Part shown: piece after piece, positions 10,201 through 21,400 of the stretch
Layout of the letters: every line of letters starts with the position of its first letter
How positions within the stretch are numbered: the stretch's first letter is position 1
NCBI GenBank assembly: GCA_002189035.1
Contig: NEEC01000011.1
Span: forward strand, 310,001-374,000
DNA: 64,000 nt
Source of the DNA: Utricularia gibba
Lineage: Eukaryota > Streptophyta > Magnoliopsida > Lamiales > Lentibulariaceae
Direction of reading: 5' to 3'
Notes under the pieces: model-generated
Told to the model about the DNA's origin: nothing
The model's input: the letters and a program-made list of their open reading frames with translations, nothing else
The model's database searches: none
Program-made: the position numbers and the translations under genes

Positions 10201-12528
10201 AAATTCAACAAGCAGATAGGATTTTCCTTTCCCAAACAGGTTTCATTAACAAGGTCCCGAAAAGGTTTCAAATGGATCAATGCAACACAATTGACACACT
10301 GTGTGAAGTTGGGGTAAAACTGAGTTCAAATGATCCCTCTGCAGGAGTGAATGTGACTGAATATAAGAGTTTGGTAGGTTCTTTATGCTACATTATGAGC
10401 ACCATGACTGATATCTTGTTTGTAGTTGGCTTAGTTTGTAGTTGTTGGGTTTCTCGTAGATATTGAATGTCAAAAAAGCAGTGGAGTTTAAAATTTTTCG
10501 AGAAACCTCCAATGCAGATCTTGGAATACTGTATACATCAGACAAAGAGATGCTGAAAATACCTTTCAGATGACTCCGTTGTTCACAAACCGCCAATAGC
10601 AAACGGCCTCTATGGTATCCACACGTAGAGCACTCCGTCGATAACATTCTCAAGCTGTAGAATGCTGGTCGAATTCCTCAGATGCTAGTAGAGAAAATCG
10701 CCTTTTTGTGGATCAATCTCAGAGAACACGAAGATGTTGGAAGATCTGTAGATCTAAATCTTTTGATAGATATTTGGCAACATATCAAATCATATCTCCG
10801 TAAAGATTTTATCTTGTGGAGATATGTATATGTTCCAAATCTTATCTATATAAGATCTTTCATTTTGAGTTTAATCAACATTAATTTCAAAATAACTCTC
10901 TATTTAATTTACCACTTTACCAATTACATTTCATGTAATTGTGTCATTCTATTTTATATCAATGAGTGACTCCACTATTGTGTGTGACCCTATAAGCTTC
11001 TTCAATCAAAGTCGTAATAATGGATTTATTAATTAACTCTTAATTAATCAAATCCATCATTATCGATCATAAGTAATGTCTAGCAACATATCATGATCCT
11101 TAAGATTAAAGAATAATCAGGTGAACTGATTGAGCTTTTCCATGACCATCCACCATGCAATGAACAGCTTTCATCATACTTATATCTCATTCAATACCAG
11201 AACATGGGTGTGTGTCTTTCTGATGTGTCGAACTTATAATTGCATTCAAGCACTAACACTCAATGACCTACTCAAACAATTCGAGTGTCATTACTCTGGA
11301 CCCAGAACTTACTGTTAGGCTTTGATGCAATTACTTGAGATATGATCTCATCGCTAACATGAGTGATGAATCCTTTATTGATCAATCAACTATCTTCAAC
11401 CTTAAGGAGTCACATCCCTACTCATTCATACTAAGAAAGCCATGGTTAGGCTCCCATTAGTGATGAGCGAAAATATGAGCTTAAAATCAAGATAACTTTG
11501 TTGACCTCAAGTCTAAGTTTACTTGCACTATCATATTCGAGATCTTGCTACTGACACTTGGTTAGCTTCCCATAGTGGCATCTCGAAAATGAGTCATCTA
11601 GTGAATCGATTATCTAATTGACACCCACACATAGGCTCTAGTGATCTCATTATATCAATTGTGAGAACCATTGTCTAAACAGTTTAGGGAACTCAATGTG
11701 TGCCAACTTATCTGTATTTGTGATATCCTCATTTCACAAATACTCTAGTCAGGGAGTTTTTAACTTGAACATAAATGCTTGTAGAATCTCACATTATGAT
11801 CTCATCATAATTTCTATAGTACATAGATCAAGTAGAAGATTTTATCAATGATATAAATTTGATCACAATTCAAAGTAAATATTAAAAGATAAGATTTTTC
11901 AATGAGTTGATTGTCTGTAGAAGATATACACTAACAATAGTTTCATGGAGCAATAGAGAGAAATCCACCTCAAAGCTGCTAAAAGAATTCTACGATATTT
12001 AAAGGGGACAGTTGATGTTGGAGTGTGGTATAAAAGGGCTGATTCATTTGATCTTATAGGCTATAGTGATAGTGATTGGGCAGGCAATATTGATGATTCA
12101 AAGATTACCATGAGATTTACATTCATGCTTGGTGAATCTACGATTGTGTGTAGCTCTAAAAAAAACAACACATTGTGACTCCATCCTCATGTGAGGTAGA
12201 ATATGTGGCTGCGAATTCTATTGTTTCTCATGCTCTTTAGTTAATCTTCATGCCGGAGACTCTCAAGTTTCACATGAAAGAGCCAATCAAAATTGGCATA
12301 GGTAGCAAGTCAGCAATTGCTCTCAGAAAGAACCCAGCATTTCATCAAAGAAGTAAACACATCAGTATAAGGTTCCACTTCATCCGAGAATGTGTGAAGG
12401 ATCAACGTGTGGAGCTGTTCTTTGTCAAGACAGAAGATAGCATTGCTGATGTATTCACAAAACCTTTGAAAACACAGTCTTTCATTTGGTTTCACAATGT
12501 GCTTGGAGTAAAGAAGTGTCCACCTTAG
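7209..12528 (+). pseudogene. copia gag-pol polyprotein, broken
   Basis: Gag opens at 7209. A CCHC zinc knuckle (C-Y-T-C-HRMG-H-YSWE-C) lies at about 8057-8100. The protease block near 8220 reads 'WYLDSSTTNHV' where active copia enzymes have DSG, so the catalytic triplet is altered. A GAG-pre-integrase block ('HMRFGHVNF') and the integrase HHCC cysteines follow at 8470-8600. An integrase core fragment with 'RTDQGGEYTP' is near 8845. RT motifs are at 9540-10110, including 'WLYKIKRKANGKIDRFKA' and 'YVDDLLVIGS'. RNase H and its tail lie at 11941-12528. Frameshifts and stops occur throughout (for example near 7443, 7618, 8738 and 8957), and the reading is split by the solo LTR. Confidence 0.88.
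10443..11936 (+). mobile_element. Solo LTR of another copia family, nested in the copia pol
   Basis: The 1494-bp block begins TGTTGGG and ends CTAACA, typical copia LTR termini, and is absent from the equivalent place in copy 1 (near 603). The flanks are 'gtagt' (10438-10442) and 'atagt' (11937-11941), a 5-bp duplication with one mismatch. A TATATAAG box occurs on the plus strand near 10847-10854. There is no internal coding sequence, so it is a solo LTR. A 95-codon open frame inside it (10682-10969) is incidental. Confidence 0.85.
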
Positions 12529-12621
12529 GGGGAGTATTTGAGATTGTTAAGTATCATTTTCTCACTATGTTTTAGGTTATTTTTATGTTTAAATGTGATT
12601 AAAATTGTTTAGATAGGAGTC

Positions 12622-13470
12622 ATAGCATTATTAATCTTTCTTGTATTATCTTCATTCTTCCTTGTCTCTCATGCCTCTGTTATCATCAAATCCAAATCTA
12701 AAAAAAATTATAGACTCAAATAAATTCAAACATATTGGATAATATTAAATTCAAATTTCATCTATTGATCATAACGTAATGCATTTTAGCTTTTTGTCAT
12801 GTTTTTTATTAACATCTCAAAATTGATTTTTTTCATATAACATTTACATAAATAACTTAGCTTATGTATAATATTGTTGTCATGAATAAAATAATAATAT
12901 CAATATTATTAAATAAAATGTAATAACTAATAATATTTTATAAATAAGTGCAAAATATTAATTGATTCAATCGAATTTTTTAGAAAAAAAATATTGGTTA
13001 GAACAAAATTACTCAAATAATAGAAATTTTATTATACTGTGCATATATGAACAATCTAAGAATCAATTTTAGAAATCAAATTTTTTATATTCTCTTTTGG
13101 AGTTTTAAATAATATTTTTATGTAATAACATGAGATTGATATTCATACTATGCTTTTTTGTGTTCTACGTTTTATATATTTAAAATTTATTGAGAAAACG
13201 ACACGTAACATTAATTAAAATACAAAATTTAGGATAATTACTCTAATCTAAATAAAAATCTAAATCTCATCATTAAATCAAGAGTACAAAAGAATAAAAA
13301 AATTTTAAACCAAGTATGGATCAACAAATTAGAATTGTTTAAAATAGATCAAAGAGATCTGATTTGTTAAACAATTCTAATTTGGAATGCCGCTTCAGGA
13401 TTTGAGGAGTTTTTATGGATGAGATTTGGGTTTAGATTACCCGAAAAAAACATAAGAAGCAAACGCGGAA
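12622..13470. repeat. AT-rich spacer with a family B fragment (13130-13290)
   Basis: No gene is visible. 13130-13290 matches the complement of 1288-1440, including 'gatattcatactatgct', 'gttctacgtttt' and 'ggataattactctaatcta', so it is a short family B piece. A perfect 18-bp inverted repeat (13325-13342 and 13367-13384) lies about 140 bp downstream of the RSH stop codon. Confidence 0.55.
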
Positions 13471-13523
13471 GAAGGCAGCTTGTGCCATTTTATATACATT
13501 CCACAATTACGCATCCTGGGCAT

Positions 13524-16500
13524 TCACAACCTCACTTCAACTACATCACCGTCTTTCAACTCAGTGCTCGGCAACACAAGCTGCCCGTTAACTGACACGA
13601 GCTTGCCGTCGAGTCCAATCCGTCTCGCAGCATCGCCTGCGGTGCTACCGCTTCTCATTCGCATGATCCCACCGTCGGGCCAGCACACCACTGCCACTTC
13701 TCCTGACACACTCTTCTTCCCCAGGTTGTCCGCCTTGCCCTGTCGAAACCCTGCCTCGGAACAAAGTTGTTCTTCCCACTGAAGCATCGTTCGCAGCAAT
13801 TGCACCTGAGTTGAGTTCATTCACAGCTTGTTTCATGTTTGCTCGCGCAGTAGTAGTTGCGTGAAGAAAGCACGAAAATGTATCCTCACACCTTGTTGTT
13901 CATCCCATTGTCAACAAGTGTAGCGTTTGGTGCACATGTGTCTGCTTGGAGGCTAGGATTTGCGGCAGCATAGCTGGTCGCTTTACCCTCGAAGGAAGCT
14001 GATACCGTTGCCCAATATTCGTTTTCTTCCCACTCCGTCAATTCGATGACTTGGATGAACGTCGGTAGTAGGCGCTGAAACTGGTCTTGCTACATTTGCA
14101 TTGACAAGAAGCAAACATTGTGATTATGAGGTCGGATTTGAACATGAGTGAGGTTGAGGAGGTACCTTGTGAAATATACCATCTCTACAGAGTGTATATT
14201 TCTCCAAGCACGTACGCCAATCACCATGCCCCGGTTCGAACCACCATTCATCTGAAACCTGAATGCAAGGGGCAGTCAATTATGAAAACATGCAAAGCTG
14301 CCTCCAAAAACCAGCATTCATCCAGGATTTCTGCGTACACAAAAACCATTCCGGCAGTCGGCTATCTAGCGTCTTGCCATCAAGTTGACCGCTTGTTTGG
14401 TCTACTATCAGGAAGCGGTCTGTTTTTTCCTCATAAAAATCCTATTTTCGGCTATCTGAACAGACTGTTCTAATGGAAATTAAAATTGAAAGATTACCTT
14501 CTTGTATAAGCTTGCATAAGCTTCCCATCGTTTCATTTGGACTGAAGACCTTCTTCCAGCTACTGCATCAAAAGCTGCTGGCGAAAAACTAACAGCAACT
14601 AGCAACTCTCTTCCATGGTTTTCCACTCTGGAATTCAATGAGATGTGTTCAAGTTGCGTTAAAAACTTAACCACTAGGGACAAAAGCAAGGGGATACCTG
14701 ACAATAACTGCAGGAAGCAAGAGGTCTGCCTCAACTCTCACAACAGGATGCCCCACTTTAAGGGATTTGTATTTTAGCAGCAAATCGGGCTCAATGGAAG
14801 TCTGTTCTTCTAGCTCTACAGGAAAATCCGAGGTAATTCTTTCAGCATCATTAACAACGATCTTCGAGGGCAATGGATTTTCAGTCTCCTTGTAAAGCCA
14901 ATGAGCAGCAAGCCCATGCTCAGCATAGTCATGCATTCTCTAGAAAAATAGAAAAGATGACAAATGTTACGTTGTGGAATTTTTATAGGTAGCGTAGTGT
15001 CCCCATATATGGAATAGTTAATGCTTGCCTGCGTCCTAATTTGAACTTCCAAAGGGGAGAAGTCTGGTCCTTGCACTGCTGTATGAAGTGACTGTACAAG
15101 AACGAGAGTAAGGTAACTAGGCCAAAATAACAATTCAAGAATCCTATAAAAACTAAAGCAATGTGTGATTTTCCAGAGGCAATGACCTGGTAGCCACTTG
15201 GTTTGGGGTTTACAATATAGTCGTCTAGTTCACCATGGATAGGGTCCACAGCCTAAACATCAACTGAGGTTTTAGCAATAAACAATTACACCATACAAAG
15301 AGAAAACCCTTACCATGGGGCACCAATAGTAAGTATACCTGTGTATGATGTTGAGTAAACTGTAACAACACTGAACTGCCTGTCCATGGAGTGTCCCATT
15401 CTTATCTCCAACAACAACTCTCAAAGCTCGAGCATCATAAACTTTCTTTATACCAATATCTTTTCTCTTCATCTATGTGATGGTAGAAAGAATATGATAC
15501 AAATTAAAAACATATTACCAATAACACTCAATACGCATACTTTCTGGTAAGGGAGCACCTAAGAAGCATGCATAGCAAAAAACTCTAGTATCATACCTTA
15601 CTATATATGCTATATAGGCTTTTCAAGCGTCCAAATAAGGTAACCTCCATTCCAGGAATATAGCTGCATGAATTAAACACAGTGCATATGTGGGCAATAA
15701 AATCCTACAATGCATGGCAAGAAAAGGCAGTAGCGAAATGCAACACAGTGCAAACATACGATGTTGAAATAAAAAGTTCTCTCTCCAGTGCTTCCTCACA
15801 AACAACAAGAGAAGCCAAAGCTATGCCAGCATCCCTCACGACCTTTGGTTTCTTAGAATAATCCGAGCACATTGTGAGATTGTTAAAATAATTCAACCGC
15901 TTTTTTCTGTCCATTGATAGATCAAATGGGAGAACAGCTTGCAAAAGAACCTGCAAGAAAATATTTAGTATGTGTGTCAAGTTTAAATCTAAGTCAGGTC
16001 CGATAACAATGATAAAACTAAAAAGACGCACAGAATTATGAGTTCAGCTAATAAGCCTGAAATGCTGCATTCATGCTCCAACAAAAAAGCATACTCAGCA
16101 GAGACATACTTTCATGTTTATCATTTCCTCGTCTTGCTCTATGGATCTTATAGGCTCTTGGATATGCATCGCAGTAGCGCACTTCCCATATATCCTTCTT
16201 GAAATGCTTGACTTGAGGCTGGGGTTCCACATTGAAGCAAGTTCAGCTCGGAGTTGACGAAATACATCAGGCTGGTTTTCAATGAAAACGAGAGAACGGA
16301 ATCACCAAATGATTGATGCATTTAAGTGTCATATTTTTTTGTACGATGAAAAATATTTCCATATCAGGCTTTAAGAGTATACCTGAAGGACTGCAAAGCA
16401 TAGATCCTCAAGCTCAGCTTTCAGGGCCCATAACCCCAATCTTGAAGCAAGCGAACACCAGATTGTTAATGTCTCTTGTGCCACTGCTTGTGCTTTAAAG

Positions 16501-17998
16501 GGGGTAAAGCATATCTAAACCGGAAAGCCATAAAGAAAAGCAGAAAAATCAAATGGGAACTAAAAGATGATGCATAAACAGAAACTATGCTTATGATGGC
16601 AAGGTGAATGATACATAGGAAAAAAAACTAACTATGCTGACATGTAGCATGATTACAAAAGAAATTTCATGCATATCTTGGAGCAACATACATTGTTCTC
16701 ATGTTATGAAGACGATCAGCAAGCTTTATAAGAACAACACGTGGATCATCAACCATGCCCAACAACATTGCCCGTAAACTATCTGCCTGTAGGCATAGAA
16801 TTTGTCAAATACAATCATCAGTTCATACTACAGTATATTATATAAGGAACAGGCTATGTATACCTCTTCATGGTTGAGCGTGGCTTCATTAACATTTAGC
16901 CTGCGGTGTCTGCGGAGTAACTTGAAAAGAAAAAAAAATGCATTTTTGGCCCAATAATGAAAACAAAAATCATGTCAACACGAATAGAAATTTATATTTT
17001 TCACATGAAAGGATGATAAAAATGTGAAGTCGTCTGCAAAGACCTCTCTTCTACTAAATTCTCCTGAGGGTAAAGTTTTTCTAATTGCAAAACACAACAG
17101 GATAATCTTGGGATTCTGAAATCTTAGCAGCATGAATAAAAGAGTATACCTGATTAACGTAACTCAGTTTGGAGACTCCAGCCACTAGCTTTGCAACATC
17201 AGCATCAAACTCTTGCTCTATGCTATGCAAAGTTTCTGAAGCATCATCAATAACATCATGCAGGATTCCAGCCACGACTGTGTCAACAGCCTATCCAGTA
17301 AAGTACAACTACGTCAAAATAAGAACATGTACAGAACCACAGCAATCTGCTCATTCATGCCTGATTCCCCTATTTGGCACAACTGAATGAAAGATCGAAA
17401 TAAAACGTTTATCAAATCTATGAAGCGGACAAATGCGGTGTTTTGCTGCTGTTAGAATGCATATATGGTGGGAACCGAATTCACATACTCTTTTCCCCTC
17501 TGATGGGACTAACACAGCTATTATTCTTCCTGTGTTGACACAGTGGGATACATAGGGATCTCCAGTCTTCCTTATCTGACCTTGATGAGCTCTTCTTGCA
17601 AATGCTATTGCCTTTTGCACCTGCCTTTACAAATTTAAAATCTAAGAATCGCTAGTTCAATCTACAGGCAACATGTCTGAACAGGGATGATGACAAACCT
17701 TTTGGTCGTAGAATATCGGGTATCCAGTTACATCAACACCATCCAAAACATGAGAGCCTGCACACAATTGCTCCACACAGTCCAGATGACAATTACCGCA
17801 TCCAAACAATATCACAATGGATTAGAAGAGTAGGTTTCGACCTGGCTGCTCATCAAGCTTGGGCCACAAGAATTCCACCTTCGTGGAAAGACATGCACCC
17901 GAAGCAATCGCGACGGCGGTGACTGCCACCTGAGTAAGCGCCGAAGAAACAGCTCCGTGCACGGAGGTAGAACCTCCGGAAGCCGCGACGGCGATCAT
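13524..17998 (-). CDS. RelA/SpoT homologue (RSH), putative plastid (p)ppGpp synthetase/hydrolase
   Basis: Exons read on the minus strand: 17842-17998, 17699-17757, 17489-17620, 17150-17290, 16864-16920, 16692-16786, 16383-16514, 16110-16271, 15760-15950, 15597-15663, 15339-15472, 15187-15252, 15029-15091, 14698-14939, 14498-14627, 14166-14258, 13892-14089, 13524-13805. They add to 2401 bp, two short of 801 codons. The N-terminus ([15 protein letters not shown]) could be a transit peptide. An HD hydrolase domain carries 'GILHDVIDD', the synthetase domain carries '[13 protein letters not shown]', 'SLHTAVQG' and 'EVQIRTQ', and the C-terminus is a TGS-like fold ('[13 protein letters not shown]'). 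RSH proteins make and break the alarmone (p)ppGpp in plastids. Two apparent 1-base losses (near 16495-16501 and 15242-15244) break the frame. It differs from classic RSH1, which ends in an ACT domain, so I assign no symbol. Intron 13 is GC-AG. Confidence 0.88.
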
Positions 17999-18471
17999 GT
18001 TGCCTGAGGCGAGGAGGGAGTTGAGGGAAGCAGATACAGTTAACCTGGGACCGTCGAAGCCGGGAGGAATCGGAGTCTAGCCGAATAAGCCTGCAGAAAG
18101 CGATTCCTCCGGAGGATGAGTGAGGATTTGGGGGCAAGAGACATGCGTGAAGTGGAGGAGGACATCTCCACTTCCCGGTAGAGGAAGGCCAGTCGGGGGG
18201 AATGTATGCGCTGTTGTGTGGTGCCGAGGAGGCGGTTGATATTTTCGTGCGAAAACGAGTGGCGATGGGCATTGCTTCCCATATATAATATATATATTGA
18301 TATATATATATAGATACTTGGTGACTCCAAAATAGGCAGGTGAGGCGAGGCAGGCACCAAAGGTACAACAAACTTAGCAACCTGAGATGAAAAGGGGTAC
18401 AACAAACTGTCCAAGTCACGCTCCTCGATGGGGTGGGGTACCACCTGAGCACAAGAAAATAGACGCCACAT
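17999..18471 (-). other. RSH 5' flank, fused to the broken end of the exportin copy
   Basis: Only about 470 bp separate the RSH start codon from the last recognisable exportin-1 residues. A TA-rich microsatellite-like run lies at about 18283-18315. An open frame crosses this stretch (18504 to 18040) but after the exportin remnant it shows no resemblance to any family. The RSH promoter must lie here or inside the exportin pseudogene. Confidence 0.5.
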
Positions 18472-21400
18472 CCAGTCTCGATTCGAATACTCCACTCCAT
18501 TCACAAATTGGGTGACCTGAAATCATTCAAAAGCTGAGTCCCTCCCTGGTCCCAATGCCTACATCCATGGTTTGCTACCTCAACGGGCGTCATGTTTGGG
18601 AACGAACGAACGAACTCAGACGTTTGATGGCGTACTCGCGAACGAACATGCTGTTATTTGGATAAGGATACGGAACTGTTGCTGCTGCATCCCAAAGGCA
18701 AAGGGCCTCGGTCAAAAAAGCTGATTCCACCTGTCGATGTCTCCACATCAAACTTACAAGGATGGGATACAGGATCGACAGCATCAGAAACATAACTGAA
18801 CCAAGGAGGCACGCTATACCAGGCAGATCAGGTGTTGCAGCACAAGGACCGTGCAATTTAAATCCAGATTTATGGAATGTGTCTTTCGGTCAATACTGCG
18901 AATATTTCTTGTTCTATGGTTAAAAAATAAGTCCTATAGAAGTGATTACAGAACTCGGACGCCTGAAATGCCATTATAAGACAAGTAAGGTGATGTCTGA
19001 ATTTTCCTTTTGCACTAAAAATCAACCTGAAAATTTTTCAGCATCCCCAGTAGCAGGTTTAGTCCACTTTCTGCAATATTACATTCCGTATGTCGGAACA
19101 CCCATATGATGGAATCCATGACAAGTTTAAGTTGTTGGATGGAACCATCAGGACAACAAAAGACACTTCAATAGGATTCCAATAAGTAATGGCTAAGCCG
19201 AAGCTTGAAATTCGTACCTCACTTAATAAGCAGATTAATGCAGAAAAACAGTGTGTTGCAATTGCCCGAAGCAGTGAGAAGAACTTGACTCTGTGCTAAT
19301 GGCAACATCATGGCGATAAGTATGGCGAAATCAACTTGCTAAAACCCCAATAACCCTTAAAGCAGTACAAGATCAGGCCTAATAGTAAAAATCGAAATTC
19401 CAAACAAATATAACAATAATATTCAATATTAACACAGAGCTTGCATATTGTAGAAAGCCAACAAGTTATAAAATTAAATTAAAAAAGATTGTGCATATTT
19501 ACTTATAAAAATCAAAGGTCAGACACTTGTTAGAAATTCCAAATAAAAATTTCTCTGGGTAAAGGAATGTAAAATATATATGAGAAGACTCTGCCAACAA
19601 GAAAAAATGATCGCAACTCCAGTATGCATTGGAAAACAGCTTCAAATATCTTGGGAACATTCTCAATCATTGTCCCCTTGTACCTTAACAATGCAATGAC
19701 CAATAGAACATCTGATATTAGTGCGGAATCTTACATGCATATGTTTTCAAAAAAAAAAAAAACAACTTTAAATATCACTACTAAGCAACATAAACCACTT
19801 GAACAGGAGATGATTCAGAACCGCTGCAAATTGGGAAAGAAGGATTAAAAAAGAAGCATGCAAATTTTAGAATGATTCAACACTATAAAATATACATAGG
19901 AAAAATCAAACACGTACAGACACCAAAGATGCCACTCACTTATTTATAATTGTTGCATAGAGGGAAAGAACTTCTGACTCTCGCGCATCAGGAACATTTC
20001 GTGCATAGTTACCAAGAATTGGGTCCATCATTGGATTCACAAACTGTTTTCCAATATGTGGCTGATCTTCAGCTTTATCTAGGAATGTTTCAATGAGCTT
20101 CAATGTTTCCCTCTTTACAGAACTGTTACCAAGGAAAGAAAGGTAAAACCCCTAGAAGGACTAATCAGCAAGCAGATACAAGATCAAATTGGGAACTTAC
20201 CGCAGTAGTTTCACCAATGATGACTTGAAAGTATAGGCCCCACCTTGAGCAATAGTGATGGATATGAGCTCACTACACATTCTGAAGATGCTATTTAAAA
20301 TTAATAATATGAAACTGACGTTGGTCAAGCTGATACAGTGTTTATCCTTCATGAGAAAAGGACCTGTACACATTGAGCATATCCAGAAATAACAGAGTAA
20401 TCTGTGGCAACAAAGATGTTCCAAGTGAGCTAGCTGCGCGGGTGTTTGTCTGTAAGAATATATTGAAAAAATAATGAGTTATAAACTTAAGACTATTTGA
20501 ATCAGATGGGAGAAATTTCATAAAATTGTGCCAATCAGAAAGGTATATGAAAACCAAAAATAAACCTGAAGTATATGAAGAACTGCTCATATCACATTTT
20601 GATCTTTCAAATTATCCACAATCTGACGATCCCAGTCTATAATTTCAGCCATTTCTGCAGAATATGATTTGACAAATAGACGGCCATACATGTATCATAC
20701 TCATATCAACATAATGGGAAAAATAGGACAAGCAGCAAATGGAAAACCTGATTAGGAAGCTACATCAATCTCTGCAAATATTCATCTCTTTTGGAGGGAT
20801 CATATGGCACGCCTGATCAAGAAAAAATAAAAGGTCAAAATGTGCTCATAATTAACTAAAAGGTCAACAATCGATAAGGAATACAGATTCATAGAATGAG
20901 TGGATTTGGTGTGACTCAAGTTCTGTGATTGTTGTGGGAAGAGTTGTCAACAGCTTTGACACAAACGGTTCATTTTCTAAAATCTGAGAAAGACGGGTAG
21001 AACTCACAAAAAAAAAAAAAAAAAAATCTACCACAAGGGAAAAAATGATGAAAGCAGAATCCTAACCTGCATATGACCACAAACTTGCGCTTGCACTTCT
21101 GAACAATTTTTAAAAAAAGTGCCACATGCCATATCCTACAAGAATAATTGATAAAACAATCAATATGGTATAAATTACAGCACAAGCCAAGCTTGATAGT
21201 CACAGGATGGCTAGCTTATTGAATCCTAATCACCTGGAGGAATTGCAAACGTGATGATAAATATCACTATTCAAAAAAGGCCCTATGCTGGTAGTGATAT
21301 AAAACCATGCTCAGCTGAAACGAAACCTGGACTCCAGGATAGGTTTCATGCATGAATTCAAACAATTTGTTCACAACGGTTTTCAAGAACTTCCAATGGG

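Larger units (their letters stand above)
6903..12621 (+). mobile_element. Ty1/copia element, near full length but inactive (copy 2)
   Basis: Order: LTR/leader (6903-7180, left end truncated or unclear), a degenerate methionine-tRNA-type primer site, gag with a CCHC knuckle, aspartic protease, integrase, reverse transcriptase with YVDD, RNase H, purine tract near 12527-12535, and about 90 bp of 3' LTR. The order protease-integrase-RT-RNase H is that of copia. Many stops and frameshifts break the polyprotein. A solo LTR of a different copia family (10443-11936) sits in the RT/RNase H boundary. The 3' LTR stops matching copy 1 at 12621, the same relative point (1287), so either that is a shared truncation or the true edge of shared sequence. 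Confidence 0.88.

Noticed and set aside
10682-10969. 95-codon open frame between copia pieces
   Set aside because: It lies wholly inside the solo LTR and has no known domain.
14221-14260. tRNA-like 'ggttcgaacc' T-loop motif
   Set aside because: It lies inside RSH exon 16 and encodes WWFEPGH. No acceptor stem or anticodon arm can be drawn.
14120-14473. Plus-strand open frame overlapping RSH exon 16
   Set aside because: It is antisense to a well-supported exon with correct splice borders and has no family resemblance.
17853-18500. 215-codon minus-strand open frame upstream of RSH
   Set aside because: It overlaps RSH exon 1 in another frame and the broken exportin end. Its composition is unlike a protein and there is no similarity.
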